Source: Lichina pygmaea (Eukaryota; Ascomycota; Lichinomycetes; Lichinales; Lichinaceae). From it: DNA of 64,000 bases. The translations under genes and the position numbers were made by a program. Below, one piece after another: positions 9,874-21,359 of the stretch. Numbering within the stretch: the first letter of the stretch is position 1; each line of letters starts with the position of its first letter. The notes below the pieces were generated by a model, which was given only the letters and a program-made list of their open reading frames with translations, had not been told where the DNA came from and made no database searches. The stretch lies in contig OY730173.1 of the NCBI GenBank assembly GCA_963422465.1, positions 2,914,001 through 2,978,000 of the forward strand. Direction: 5' to 3'.

Positions 9874-10862
9874 AGGTCTGTTCAGCATGATGGGATTGAC
9901 GCCGCGCGAATGGTCTCATCTTCTACACCGTCTGCTTCGACTGTGTTGGCTCATCGATCTTCGTTTGGCGGAGAAAACCAACACCAAGCAGGTGATGCCA
10001 TAATCTCTGTCTTTTCCACATCGACAGGTAGCTACAGCGATCCGCAGTCCCTCATCGCCGCAGTCGCCGCGCATGAGATGTGAAAATGGACGACGAAAAT
10101 CACTCCTGCGCCGAACCTTCTCTTCATTGCAATGCTTCTCCTCGGGTCGTGCCATGCACCTTGGGGGAAATAGCCAGACCATCACAACAATATCTTCTAT
10201 AACAAACGATGTGGGATTCGGTCTCGGCACCTCGCGCAGCTTCTGAAAGACTGATCCGTGCCCAAACAGTAGTCGCCGTGGGTGATATCTGTGGCATGCT
10301 ATTGGTCTCATGAGCCTTCTTTTCCCTCCGAGACGGTCGTCCGGTTGGAGGCTGAGAAGCCGGGATATCTTACGAGGGGATGGACAACATCTGCCCCTGA
10401 GATGCCGTGGCGCACGTGATGTCGTCCACTGCAGCACGGTATGCAACAGCTGTTTAGTAAGACATGTTGTTTGTACGAGGGGTACATACGTACATACGTA
10501 CTTTGCGGGGTGAGGGGCAATCATCGGCATGAAGTATTCAGCCAATATCCATTCCTTACCACCTCAACGACAATGAGAGATCGCTCCTTTATAACACGTT
10601 AGCATCGAGTGCCCAAGGAGATAGATGAAGTTGATTGTAGAACTGTAAGTGGGGCGTACGTACCCGCTCGAGCTTCAATGCCAACGAGGAGCTGCAAAGT
10701 CCAGGACTCGGCTGACGGCAGCTTCTCGGTATCTCTAGAATCTCCGGCCTGCTCGGTTGAGCCCTGCAGTCCTTGTGCGGCCATCTTCTGGCTACCAGAA
10801 GCATTGGCAACCCCCGCAGCGTCGAATAAGCTGGCCCGCGCTTTCTTCGGTCGCGCGAGAAG
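9874..10862. other. intergenic region
   Basis: About 1 kb with no supportable gene; the 209-codon minus-strand frame here has no recognisable features. TACATACGTACATACGTAC words lie at about 10484-10502. The last few hundred bases should hold the promoter of the gene at 10863. Confidence 0.4.
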
Positions 10863-13191
10863 ATGGCCGAAAGCGTGAGACCGAGACTCTCCCTGGCGAC
10901 GTCCATAGAAGCCGTCACCATATCCCGACCTCCGGTCACCGACATCCCCACGTACCTGACGATCCTCGAGTCCCACATGCGACCCGAGCTCCTACCGACC
11001 TTGCTGGAGATTCTGCAAGACCATGGGCTGACCGCCGAGATTGGCTGGGACCTCGTCGGCCTGCTCACCCCACTCCTGCCGGAGTCCAGGGCGTGTTTGA
11101 TCGAGGTGGCGCGATGGGGCAATCCCCGCGAGGTCATGCTTACGTTGCTGGAAGCGCTGGGACGGGTCCATCCGCTCTCTCCGCCCGCCCTCGAGGATGC
11201 GGACCCAGCTGAGTCTGCCGGCGCTGGTAGTGGGATCAAGGATGATCGGCAGAGGGCGCTCGTCTTCGAAGTGAAAACGCTGCTGGAGCTGCTCTGCCTC
11301 GTCCACCCACGCCTCAAGACGAGTTTTCCGTCCCGATTCGTCTCGACGACGCTGCAGGCCGTGCTCGGACGCTATGACGATATCCCTCGTCTCTTGCCGC
11401 GGCCGCTGGTCGACGAGGTCACCCTGTCTATCATTCGACTGGTCAGGACGTTGGCGGGCAAGAAGAGACCGGCTCTACCGCCACGACCGTCGACGCGGGA
11501 CGTCATCGTCACAGCGCGAGCCCCGCCGGATCCCGAGGCCGGTGGAGATGGCCAGAGTTCGGATCAGACGCCGTCTTCTGGTGAGCTCGCGATTCAGAAA
11601 CGTCTGCTTCAGTCTTTCGTGACGCACGTCCTGGAGGAGTATTTGCTCTCGTTCGGTCCGGCCGACGAGGTGCCCGGCGTTGCTTGGGCTGCCCGGCTCC
11701 AGGAGCGAGTCCACCCGGAGAAGATTGTGCCGCACAAAGCCAGCCTCACGACGAGGTTCACGCAGGAGCCCAGCCTGAGAGCCCGCCAGGAGATTGTGTC
11801 TCAGCTGGTGGTATGTGCACGCGACACCCAGCATGGGTTCGAGCTCGGAGAGTGGTTTCTAACAGACGTCCGTAGTTTCTGGCGAGGAGCCTGGATCTGG
11901 GTCCTTTTGAGCTAGCCAGGAAAATCACCTCCCCACCAACGGATGCAGGTCAAGATGACGACGGAGATGACGACCATCCAAAGTCTGCCGCCGACATTCC
12001 GCTCTCGCGAACAGGCTCGGTGTTTCTCCTCGTGGAAATGCTGTTGTCCTCGCAGCACGTCGACGCAGACCCGCCGTTCGTTCTCTTTCCCGATCATCAG
12101 CTTGTCGTCGAGCTGTATCTGGGCCCGGAGAGAGCGGAGATAAGCCAACGACAGCCCGCACTCCTCGATGCCGTGCTCGCCCTGGGGCTGTCCGCATGTG
12201 ACCGAGGCCAGTTTGGCGACATTGGCCAGATAGATTACGACGATTTTCACCGGTACCTCCAAGTAGGCTGCCCAATCGTCTCCGTCGACGCAGCCGACTT
12301 ACTGACGGGCTTGTTTAGGCCCTCTCCCTGCTGTCCGCCAACCATCCCTCGTCCAGCCTGCGCTACCACGCCCATCTTCTGTGTTCATCCATCCTACACG
12401 CCCATCCAACCGACTCCGTGCGACTCTCGTTTGTCCTCGACACACTCGAGCACTGTCCGTTTCCGAACCTCAAGGCAAGCGCCGTAGACTGGTTCAAGCA
12501 GGAGATACTGAGCGCCAACCGCGCTCAAGATCCACAGGAGCAACGAGATACATCGGTCTTCGCCTCTCCCGAAACGCTCGAGTCCGTCTCGCCGCTGCTG
12601 TTCCCCGATCTCTCGGACACGCTTGACTTTGCCGACGAGGACGCCAGCAAAGACGCTTCCTCGGAAAACGAGTGGCTGTCTACGATCCACACGTTGCTGC
12701 AAACCCACCTCCCTTTCTACCTCGCGTCGCTGAACCTGTACTTCATCCTGCTGCACGACAAGAGTCTTCACGAGCAACTCGACATCCCCGACACTCTGCG
12801 CTCCGAGAGCAACAGGAGCGTGACCGACGCATTCGTCGCTCCGCTGCGCGAAGCATGTCGCGTCTTGAGCCGGCATTTCGCCGACGACGGTTCTTCGTCA
12901 TCCTTGTCAAAGACTTTGCCATCCCTGCCAGAGACGGACAAGGGGGCTCGGCCCAGCGGCAAGAGCACTACGCTCGATGAGGCCGAGCGAGGACAAGAGT
13001 GCGATCATCCAGCACCGCCCAGCGATAGACAAGAGCCGATTGAGCATGACGAAGCTCAAGAAGGCATTGCATCGACAGGACCACCCGCTCCACCTTCTCG
13101 GTCTCGGCATCACCAGATCCTGCCTCCCTTCTCGCTAGAGGCAGCTCTCGCCAGAGTTACTGGACAAGAAGGGGTGTTGGAGGGGGGTTGA
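10863..13191 (+). CDS. YAP-binding / ALF4 / glomulin family protein (Kinetochor_Ybp2-like), three exons
   Basis: Exons 10863-11810, 11876-12262 and 12319-13191 give about 735 residues. The two introns (65 and 56 nt, phase 0) have donors GTATGT and GTAGGC, acceptors CGTAG and TTTAG, and CTAAC/CTGAC branch sites. The N-terminus has the family signature IPTYLTILESHM..LLPTLLEIL, then IGWDLVGLLTPLLP and NPREVML, and later LCLVHPRLKT..PSRFVSTTLQAVL. Exon 3 opens with LRYHAHLLCSSILHAHPTD, VRLSFVLDTLEHCPFPNLK and ASAVDWFKQEIL, again family hallmarks, and later PFYLASLNLYFIL. These are helical repeat proteins. Yeast Ybp1 supports peroxide activation of the transcription factor Yap1 and Ybp2 acts at kinetochores; glomulin regulates a cullin RING ligase. 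Which role applies here is unknown. The C-terminal ~100 residues are low-complexity and lineage-specific. The start has the usual family N-terminus within ~25 residues. Confidence 0.92.
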
Positions 13192-13238
13192 AGTGGGAAG
13201 TGAGAGGGGAAGTGAAGCTTGATGGAGTCGAGTGGAGA

Positions 13239-13262
13239 GGGGGGGGGGGGGGGGGGGGGGGG
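13239..13262 (+). repeat. G24 homopolymer after the YAP-binding-like gene
   Basis: Twenty-four consecutive G on the coding strand, 47 nt past the stop codon at 13191, presumably in the 3' UTR. It resembles the G20 run after the gene ending at 3110. Confidence 0.85.
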
Positions 13263-13749
13263 AAGATTTTCTCGTCACAACTACCTAAATACCCTACTAT
13301 CAGGACCACTTACTGTATTTCTAATACCACCACGACTACACACGTACTGTATCACTCCTACCTACAGTACAGTACGTGCTCCACCACTCCTACTTACGCT
13401 CTCGACCTACGTACTGTACTCTACCTCTGCCTCTGCCGTAGCTACAGCAGTGCCGTACCTCTGCTTCATCTTCCACCTGGGGTAGTATCTCTACCTCTGT
13501 CTCCCGTGTGGCTACGGTAGTACCTTTGAAGCTGGGGTAGTATCTCTATGCCTCTCCTGTGGCGGCGGTAGTACCTCTGCTTCCCCTCTACCTACGATAT
13601 CGTCTTTGCTTCACCTCTCCCTACGGTACCGTATCATCTTCGCTTCACCTCTCTACCTACGGTATCACCTCCGCTCTAATCAATCTCTCGCTGCAGTGAT
13701 ACCTTCACCATCGAATTTACTGTTGTATGTTGTATGCGGAAGGTACATC
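13263..13749. repeat. degenerate CTAC/GTAC minisatellite-like region
   Basis: Imperfect repeats built from CTACGGTA, AGTACCTCTGC and CTTCACCTCTC words recur at roughly 30-45 nt spacing from ~13320 to ~13690. There is no gene. It marks the boundary between the GC-rich host segment and the retroelement pile. Confidence 0.5.
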
Positions 13750-15507
13750 TCCATTGGAAAACTCTTCCCAGTACCACATTGTCAAAGGACCATCACTTTT
13801 GACAATCAGCGGATTTGGTCATAAGTCCTGGAAACCAGTCGCGAAGCTTGCTGAAACCACCCACTTCCCAAGAGTGAAAACCCATCACTTTTCTGAATCA
13901 GGCCTATTGGTCAAAAGTTGTGATCCCAGAACTCACGTCTTCTTGCTTCAACTACCAACCACCCAGCCACAACAAGAGTGAGAGGGACCAGAGGTATTCT
14001 GAAGGACTGGGCAAAGCCCTACCTACCTTGGAACAATCAGCCCTGAGACTAAAACTCAGGATTAAGCCAGCACTCCCAGTCTATCAGAGATAAAACACGA
14101 AACCTCTCCTAAAAGTGAGAAACATCCACCAACAAGGAGATCAGGGCTCCCAGGATAAGAGGAATGGTTTAGAGCTTGCCTCTAGTGCTGGTAGAGTTGA
14201 AAAACTCTAGGAAAGCTCAGGCAGGGGGTGTGGTCCCTAGCTTGAGTTAATACAACCAGATTTCCCTAGAGTCTAGTTGGAAAAGACTGCCCAGGAAAGT
14301 ACAGTCTTGGGGAGTGGTCCCAGGATTGTGCAACTACTGCTAGGAACCAGGTGACCCTTTGCGAACAACTGGAAGAAGCCTCCAAAAGAGCCTCACCAAT
14401 CCCAGCCAAAAAGAACTGCTGGAAGACACCTAAAATCACATAATGTCAAAGAAAAAACCAGAGAAAGAGAAAGAAAACCAGTCTTCTCCAAGCTCCCAGC
14501 AACCCCCAGTGGCTAACTCCCTGACAGACCAATCCCAGACTCAAGAAAAAGAAGAAGAGAAGGGGCTGACACCTCCCCAGCTAGTGGAAGAATGACTTAT
14601 CCACACAAAAGCTCCCCAACACATCAAAAAAGCATAGGATAGTATTCTGTCCAAAGTGGCAGAAGCTCTGGACAAAGATGTCTCCACTTACTCACCCAAC
14701 TCCCAGAGTCTCCAGAAGATACTTGAGAGACTGGACAGTATTGAGAAACAAGTCCAAAAACAAAACACCAAGCCAACATATGCCCAGGCAGCCCAGAAAA
14801 CAGTAGGACAGGAAATCCCTGTTCCAACCAGAATCCACAGTGAAATCACTATCAGACCTGGAACTCAGACTGGCCAGCTAGCAAACAGAACACCAGCCCA
14901 GCTTATGGAAGCTCTCAAGAAGAAAACACCACTCTCCTGCCAAAAAGAAATAAGAGCAGCCAGAAAACTACCCTCAGGAGATATTATAATCTCTCTGGAA
15001 ACTCCTCAAGCCAAGACTCAGCTAGAGGAAAACAAGAACTGGATCCCAGCTGTCTTTACAGCAGAGGCCAAGATATCACCCAGAATCTTTCCAGTGCTAG
15101 TCCATGGGGTGCAGACAAAAGACTTCAAGCCAGAAAATCTGGAGGAAACAAAAAAGGCAATCTTCTCCCAAAACCCTGGGATAGAAAGTAAGGTCAACAT
15201 CCTAAGAACCTACTGGTCCAGAAAAGCCAAACTCCTCCAGAAGCCAGTCACATCTCTACATCTGGATCTAGCTACCCCAGAGCAAGCAAACCTCCTAATT
15301 GAGAAAGGAGTAGTTCTAGGATACACTCTACATGAAGTAGAACCAGCCCTGCTAGCAACATCAGTCACCCAGTGCTACAAATGTGCTAGGTTTGGACACC
15401 AAGCACGCACTTGCCAAGCCCAAGCCCAGTGCACAGTCTGTGGAGGAAAGCATGCCAGAAGAGACTGCCAGACTTCTCCAGAAACTCTAACACCAAAATG
15501 TGCAAAC
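13750..15507 (+). mobile_element. LINE L1 (Tad-like), first piece: 5' UTR and most of ORF1
   Basis: The composition changes at about 13.75 kb (exact 5' end not visible). A ~0.7 kb leader precedes ORF1 at 14443. The piece ends at the Gypsy A insertion, with target duplication CAAAC (15503-15507 and 20826-20830). L1 resumes at 20831-20926 and at 61957-63230. It is a non-LTR retroelement with a Gag-like ORF1 with CCHC knuckles and an ORF2 starting with an APE-type endonuclease. It is the oldest insertion in the pile, since all other elements sit inside it. Confidence 0.8.
14443..15507 (+). pseudogene. L1 ORF1 (Gag-like, zinc knuckles), interrupted
   Basis: The frame starts MSKKKPEKEKENQ at 14443 with a charged, Gln/Ser-rich N-terminus. 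Two in-frame stops lie near the start (TGA at 14593, TAG at 14635), then it is open from 14638 to the insertion. The middle resembles the RNA-binding part of Tad-like ORF1 proteins. The C-terminus has CCHC knuckles: CYKCARFGHQARTC (C-x2-C-x4-H-x4-C) and CTVCGGKHARRDC. A third knuckle starts CAN and is cut by the Gypsy A insertion; it resumes at 20831 as CKGNHPAWSKSC. The role would be binding of element RNA in the RNP. Another frame from 14656 begins with an internal Met of the same reading frame. Confidence 0.8.
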
Positions 15508-15778
15508 TGTCACGGTTCTGGCCCAGTTGCATATCTGGCACAAGCCACGCACCTTGCCGGGAAGTGCCATCTGCACTGTTTGCCTGTTTGCTCCGCCGTT
15601 GCCTGATCCCCTGCCTATAAGAACTTCTCCTGCTCCCCCAGCTTCTTCTCTTCTTTTCTCTTTTCCTTCCTCGTCTTTCGCCTTGTACATCAATCCAAGT
15701 CTCAAGTCTCAAGCCAAGTCAGGTCAAGGTTACCAAATCAGTTAGGCTTGAGTTCTGCTCTGCCATTGCCTCGTCACA
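15508..15778 (+). repeat. 5' LTR of element A
   Basis: 271 bp, starting TGTCACGG and ending CGTCACA (TG...CA). A CCTATAAG box lies ~110 bp in. Near-identical to 20555-20825. No internal tandem array. Confidence 0.93.
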
Positions 15779-15836
15779 CTGCGAAAGACCTACCCAACCA
15801 TAACACACTTCACCAAGCCACGTTCACGTCCTTGTC

Positions 15837-16793
15837 ATGTCTCAACAACCAGACCAAGCTATGCCAGTTGCTGGAAATAACGAGTTCCTTCGCAACATGT
15901 TTGCAGAGTTCATGCGAATTCAAGCTACTAACACTACTCCCAAGTCCAAGTCCGAACGCACTGCTGACCCAGAGATCTTCAGTGGCGATGGTGGAAACAC
16001 GGAAATCACGTATGAGAAGCTTGAGAGCTTCATCACGTCACTGTCACTCAAGATGACACTCAACGCTGACCGGTACCCCACGGAAACATCGCGGATTGCG
16101 TATGTCTTTTCACGCACGACTGGCACTGCGCAGTCCTACATCTCAGCTAAGATCACGGCTGGCCAGTACATTGACTGGCACGACATCGTCCAAGATCTCC
16201 GGAACACCTTCTCCGACCCAGACCCAGAGTTCCTAGCTCAGAGGAAGCTCATCACCTTACGTCAGGCCAACCGTTCCTTTGCCAAGTTCTTCACAGAGTT
16301 CAATCGGTATGCTCCACGCACAGGCTTCAACGACAAGGCCTTGAAGTGCCATCTTCGATGCGCTGTCTCTGAAGAGCTTGCCAAGCAGCTTGTCAGCATC
16401 AACCTCAAGGACATCAGCTATCAGAAGCTTGTTGAGGAATGCCAGCTGCAGGACAACCAGTTGCGTGCCACTTCTGCCAACTCTCGCCGTCCACGTCAAG
16501 CACCTCCCACCCAAGCCTCAGTTCCACAGTCAGGAGCTTCAGTTCTGCGTCTAGGGTTCATCAAGCCAGCCTTCACGCCACAGCCACCAAGTCCTACTAT
16601 GGATCTCAGCCACTCTAAGCTGACGCCAGAAGAGCGAGAACATCGCCGAAGCAAAGGCCTCTGCTTCTACTGTGGGAACCAAGGTCACGTCTCAACCTTC
16701 TGTCCAGTGAAAAGCATGCCTGTTGTTGCCACCACCACAACCACCACCAAGTCTGCCACTGTTGAGACTACTCCAGAGTCGGAAAACAAGTAG
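15837..16793 (+). CDS. element A gag
   Basis: An open 318-codon frame. A retrotransposon Gag domain lies at residues ~30-215 (with the typical Y-x2-L-x-SFITSL, YI-x2-K and FF-x2-F-N-R-Y features). One CCHC knuckle (CFYCGNQGHVSTFC) lies at ~280. Its role in the family is a virus-like particle shell protein. It belongs to a fossil element. Confidence 0.85.
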   Translation: MSQQPDQAMPVAGNNEFLRNMFAEFMRIQATNTTPKSKSERTADPEIFSGDGGNTEITYEKLESFITSLSLKMTLNADRYPTETSRIAYVFSRTTGTAQSYISAKITAGQYIDWHDIVQDLRNTFSDPDPEFLAQRKLITLRQANRSFAKFFTEFNRYAPRTGFNDKALKCHLRCAVSEELAKQLVSINLKDISYQKLVEECQLQDNQLRATSANSRRPRQAPPTQASVPQSGASVLRLGFIKPAFTPQPPSPTMDLSHSKLTPEEREHRRSKGLCFYCGNQGHVSTFCPVKSMPVVATTTTTTKSATVETTPESENK

Positions 16794-16864
16794 TCCTTGG
16801 TCATCGTCGCACCCAAGGACATGAAAAGAATCTCCATGTTGGCTATCTGTCTCCAGACCAGCAA

Positions 16865-19800
16865 TTGGACAGCAAGTGCTTGTTTCTTCCTTGTATCCTA
16901 GATGGGAAATTCAAGTGCAATGCTCTTATTGACTCTGGCTGTTCAGCATTTGGCTGCATTGGTACTTCCTTTGCGCAATCTCTTCACCAAGAACCTCTCC
17001 CCTACCCACGCACATTGCGATCATTCGATGGCAAGACGTCACAAACCACGCATCTCACCAAGACAATCATGACCACAGCACATGGTGTGCACCAGGAAGA
17101 AGTCTCTCTCTTTGTGTCTCCTGGTCTTCACTATGATGTGATTCTGGGGATGCCATGGCTCCAGAAGCACGGGCCACACATTGATTGGGTAAACACCTCA
17201 ATCATGTTCAAGTCAGATCACTGCTGATCCGCATGCCTCAAGTCAAACAATGGCTATCCAATCTCTTTGGATCTTGAAGCCAAGACGTCTGCTGGAAAGC
17301 CTCAGGATCCCAAGCCTCTTTCTGCCACGCCAATCCCCATCAATGCTGCCGCATTTTCTCTTCTTGCTGCCAAGCCAGATCACCAGGTGTTCAGTGTTTC
17401 TCTGAGAGATATTGAGCAGGCGTTGAAGCCAAAGAAGTGTGTGGACCCTGCCACACTTCTCCCTGCTCAGTACCACAAGTTCCTGGACGTCTTCAGCAAG
17501 GATGACGCTGACAAGCTTCCTCCTCTACGCCCAGGAGTTGACCACGAGATCAAGATGGAACCAGGAACCCAGGCACCCTCTGGACCTCTGTACAGCATGA
17601 GCAGAGAAGAACTTGAAGTTCTCAAGAAATACCTGACAGAGAACCTGAACAAGGGCTTCATTCAAGCATCTTCATCACCTGCTGCTGCACCAGTCCTTTT
17701 TGTCAAGAAGCCAGGAGGTGGATTGTGTTTCTGTGTAGACTACAGAGCACTCAACACTATCACCATCAAGAACTGTTACCCCCTACCACTGATCTGGGAG
17801 ACGTTGGACCAGCTTTGCAAAGCTGTGTGGTACACCAAGCTTGACATTGTTGGTGCCTTCAACTGTATCCGGATGAAGGAAGGTGAAGAATGGAAGACTG
17901 CGTTCCGCACACGCTCAGGCCTCTACGAATACCTTGTCATGCCCTTTGGTCTTGCCAATACTCCAAGCACGTTCCAGAACTACATCAATGATATTTTGGG
18001 ACCTGACATTCTTGACGTCTTTGGCACTGCCTATGTGGATGACATCCTTATCTACAGTCAGACACTCAAGGAACACTGGAAGCATGTCAAGCTTGTTCTC
18101 AGTCAACTACAAGATGCAAGCCTGCAAGTTGACATCTCCAAGTGTGACTTTGAAGTCCATCAAGTCAAGTACCTTGGCCTCATCATTCAGTCTGCCACTG
18201 AAGACGGCTGACCTGGATCTGTGAGTATGGACCCAGCCAAGACTGACGCCATCAAGGAGTGGAAGCCTCCTGCCAGTCTCAAGGAAGTGCAGAGCTTCAT
18301 TGCCTTTGCAAACTTCTACCACCGGTTCATCAAAGACTTTGCCAAGCTTGCATCCCCACTCACAGCTCTGACCAAGAAGAATGTTGCCTTCAAGTGGGAA
18401 ACCCCAGAGCAGCACTTGTTTGAAAGCATCAAGAAGGCGTTCAGCACTGCACCCATCCTGCAGCACTTTGATCCGGAGAAGGAGTGTGTTGTTGAGACTG
18501 ACGCTTCTGACTATGTCTCTGGTGCTGTCCTGTCACAGCCAGACCATGAAGGAGTTCTACGCCCTGTTGCCTTCTTGTCACACTGCCACCTGCTGGCAGA
18601 ATGCAACTACGAAATCTACGACAAAGAGTTGCTGGCAATTGTCCGTGCCTTTGAAGAATGGCGAGCAGAGCTTGAAGGATCTCCAGAACCTGTCAAAGTG
18701 ATCTCTGATCACAAGAACTTGGAGTACTTCATGTCGTCAAAGTGCCTTTCCCGCCGTCAAGCCCGTTGGAGCGAGTTCTTGTCACGCTTCAATTTCAAGA
18801 TCAGCTACCGTCCAGGCAGTCAGTGCAAGACTGACGCCCTCACTCGACGTTCCCAAGACCTCCCGTCAGACAGTGATCCCTGTCAAGACTTCATGGAGCA
18901 AGTCATCCTCAAGCCCAAGAATCTTGCACATTCAGAGGTTCAAGTCAAGCCCATCCAGATCCTGAGACATTCAGAAGCTGCACCAGTTGACACTGAACCT
19001 GATGCTACACCTCTTTCAGACGTTATCCAAGCTGCCTATAACAACCTTGCTGAAGGTGATCCAGTGGCAACAGTGTCACAGATGCTAAGGGATAGTGTCA
19101 GGCACAGTCGAGAAGTGTCTCTCTCAGACTGCAGCTTGGCAAATAACTGTCTCTTCTACAAGAACTGACTCTGGATCCCTGAGAACGATGAGCTACACCT
19201 ACGCCTGTTCCAAGAAGCCCATGACCAAGCAATGGCTGGCCACACTGGGATTGCCAAGACCCACAATCTTCTGTCTTGTTGGTACTATTGGCCAAAGATG
19301 GTGAACATCATACGGCAGTACATCAGGAATTGTCATGTCTGCTCTCGAGCAAAGCCTGCCCGTGATCACCAAGGAGAGCTGCTGTCTCTTCCCATGCCTC
19401 AGCAACATTGGCAGGATCTGGCTATGGATTTCATTACTGACTTGCCCAAGTCAAGAGATGCCTGCTTCCCTGGTGCCAAGCACATCTGGGTCATCACTGA
19501 CTGTCTCACCAAAGAACGTCACTTTGTGCCATGTGCTGAGATGACAACCTCGCATCTTGTCCGGATGTTCATCCAGTTTGTTGTCTGTACCCATGGCTTG
19601 CCCAGGAGCATTGTCTCAGACAGAGGAGGTCAGTTTGTCAGCTCATTCTGGAAAGCACTCTGTGCCCATCTTGACATCATGCTACGACTATCCTCAGGAC
19701 ACCACCCAAAGACAGATGGTCAGACAGAACAAGAGAATCAGGAGCTTGAACACTACCTGAGATCCTATGTCAACTATCTCCAAGATGACTGGGTCCAATA

Positions 19801-20500
19801 GCTTCCTCTGGCAGAGTTCACGCAGAACAACTCCCAGTCTGATTCCTCTGGCATGTCACTGTTCTTTGCCAACAAAGGGTTCCATCCACAGCTCAGCATC
19901 ACACCCATGGGTGAAGCCTGCAACCAAGATGCTATGGAAATCTCTGGAGAAATGACGCAGATTCTGGAACAGTTGCAAGCTGAACTCCGACTATCCCAGG
20001 AAGCTCAAGCTCACACCACCAATTTGCATCAAGTCCCGTCACCATCCTATCAAACTGGAGATCTTGTTTGGCTGAATACCAAGAACATCAGGACACGCCG
20101 CCCATGCAAAAAGCTTGACGACAAGTGGATTGGACCATTCAAGATGTTGAAGACAGTCGGAAGCTGTGCCTGCCATCTGGAGCTTCCACACACTCTCAAG
20201 ATCCACCCTGTCTTTCACATTTCCCTTCTACGTCTGACACCTGCTAATCCTATCCCTGGCCAATCAAATGAACACCCTGGCCCTGTCATTGGTCAAGACA
20301 CAGATGAAGAGTTCCAGGTTGAAGAAATTCTTGACTCCAAGCCAGCAACATCTTGACAGAAGTTCAAGTACCTGGTCAAATAGTCTGGATGGCCAATCGA
20401 AGATACCACTGAAGAGCCTATTGAGCATCTTGACAACGCCAAAGACACCATCTACAACTTCCATGAGAAATACCCAAGGAAACCACAGCCACGGAACTAC
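16865..20500 (+). pseudogene. element A pol region (PR-RT-RH-IN-chromodomain), broken
   Basis: The domain order is that of Ty3/Gypsy: a protease with a D-S-G active-site core, RT with the Y-V-D-D box near 18030, RNase H with a T-D-A-S-D motif near 18500, integrase with an HHCC zinc-binding end and DDE core, then a chromodomain-like region. The region is broken into several open segments. Integrase followed by a chromodomain is the chromovirus arrangement. Confidence 0.88.
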
Positions 20501-20554
20501 ACCCACGAGCGGCCTGAGGCTCACAGGAGTTCACCATGTGAAGGAGGGGGGTAA

Positions 20555-20825
20555 TGTCACAGTTCTGGCCCAGTTGCATATCTGGCACAAGCCACACACC
20601 TTGCCGGGAAGTCCCATCTGCACTGTTTCCCTGTTTGCTCCGCTGTTGCCTGATCCCCTGCCTATAAGAACTTCTCCTGCTCCCCCAGCTTCTTCTCTTC
20701 TTTTCTCTTTTCCTTCCTCGTCTTTCGCCTTGTACATCAATCCAAGTCTCAAGTCTCAAGCCAAGTCAGGTCAAGGTTACCAAATCAGTTAGACTTGAGT
20801 TCTGCTCTGCCATTGCCTCGTCACA
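20555..20825 (+). repeat. 3' LTR of element A
   Basis: 271 bp, ~98% identical to the 5' LTR, preceded by a purine-rich tract (AAGGAGGGGGG) that fits a polypurine primer site. Followed by the target duplication CAAAC at 20826-20830. Confidence 0.93.
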
Positions 20826-20926
20826 CAAACTGCAAGGGAAACCACCCAGCCTGGTCAAAGTCCTGCCAGAAAAAACAGGAAGCAATCCAGAAAGCAAGAG
20901 AGGTATGGCTAGCAAGACCAGGGAGG
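20826..20926 (+). mobile_element. LINE L1, second piece: ORF1 third zinc knuckle
   Basis: After the A target duplication this continues L1 ORF1 with CKGNHPAWSKSC and a Gln/Lys-rich stretch. It ends with GGAGG (20922-20926), the target duplication of B', repeated at 61952-61956 where L1 resumes. Confidence 0.85.
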
Positions 20927-21006
20927 TGTTAAAGGCCGGGCCGGGTTCACACAGAAGGCAGTACGGTCTTTCTGCTTCGCAGGGCGGATTCTGGACAGGG
21001 GCTCGG
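20927..21006 (-). repeat. B' 3' LTR, outer fragment
   Basis: The reverse complement of the terminal 80 bp of the B-family LTR (starts TGTTAAAGGCC). It is cut at CTCGG (21002-21006) by the B1 insertion and continues at 27361. Confidence 0.9.
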
Positions 21007-21359
21007 TGTTAAGGCCTAGGCCGGAACAGCCCAGGTAAGCGAGGGAGGAGTGTTAGTCATGCGGAACAACATCCGACCGATCCGGTGGACGAGCAAGAGC
21101 TAAGCGAGGAGCTCGTCCACGCAAAAGGATGATACCCCTCGGAGGAGACCCCCCCCTAGGGCATCTGTATAAAGACCACCCCAAGAGCCCGGAGGGATTA
21201 GCTCTCCAGGCTGAACACCAATGCACACATCGTACTGAGACAATAGCACAGGAGAGTTACCCCACCTGTCTATTCCTCTACCAAGTCTCTGTCTAGAATC
21301 CACCCTGCGAAGCAACAGACTGTACTGGTTTCTGTGTGAACCCAGTCCGGCCTTTAACA
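21007..21359 (+). repeat. B1 5' LTR (353 bp, one U3 dyad unit)
   Basis: TGTTAAGGCC...CCTTTAACA. It contains one copy of the 35-bp U3 unit, here with a perfect 10-bp dyad (21085-21094 with 21111-21120). Confidence 0.93.

Larger units (their letters stand above)
15508..20825 (+). mobile_element. Gypsy element A (chromovirus-type LTR retrotransposon fossil)
   Basis: A 5.3 kb element bounded by 271-bp LTRs and target duplication CAAAC, inserted in a zinc-knuckle codon of L1 ORF1. Parts in order: gag from 15837, aspartic protease ~16.9-17.2 kb, reverse transcriptase ~17.6-18.2 kb, RNase H ~18.5-18.85 kb, integrase ~19.2-20.0 kb, chromodomain-like end ~20.3-20.5 kb and a purine tract just before the 3' LTR. 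The LTRs differ at about 6 of 271 positions (~2%), so this is among the younger insertions. It is broken in pol by roughly half a dozen lesions; gag is open. Unlike families B and E it has no antisense frame and no U3 tandem array. Confidence 0.93.

Noticed and set aside
9916-10545. 209-codon minus-strand frame as a gene
   Set aside because: No recognisable motif, unusual composition, and it spans the probable terminator of the secreted-protein gene.
1-13749. tRNA genes
   Set aside because: No cloverleaf with a GGTTCRANNCC-type T arm was found on either strand in the host segment.
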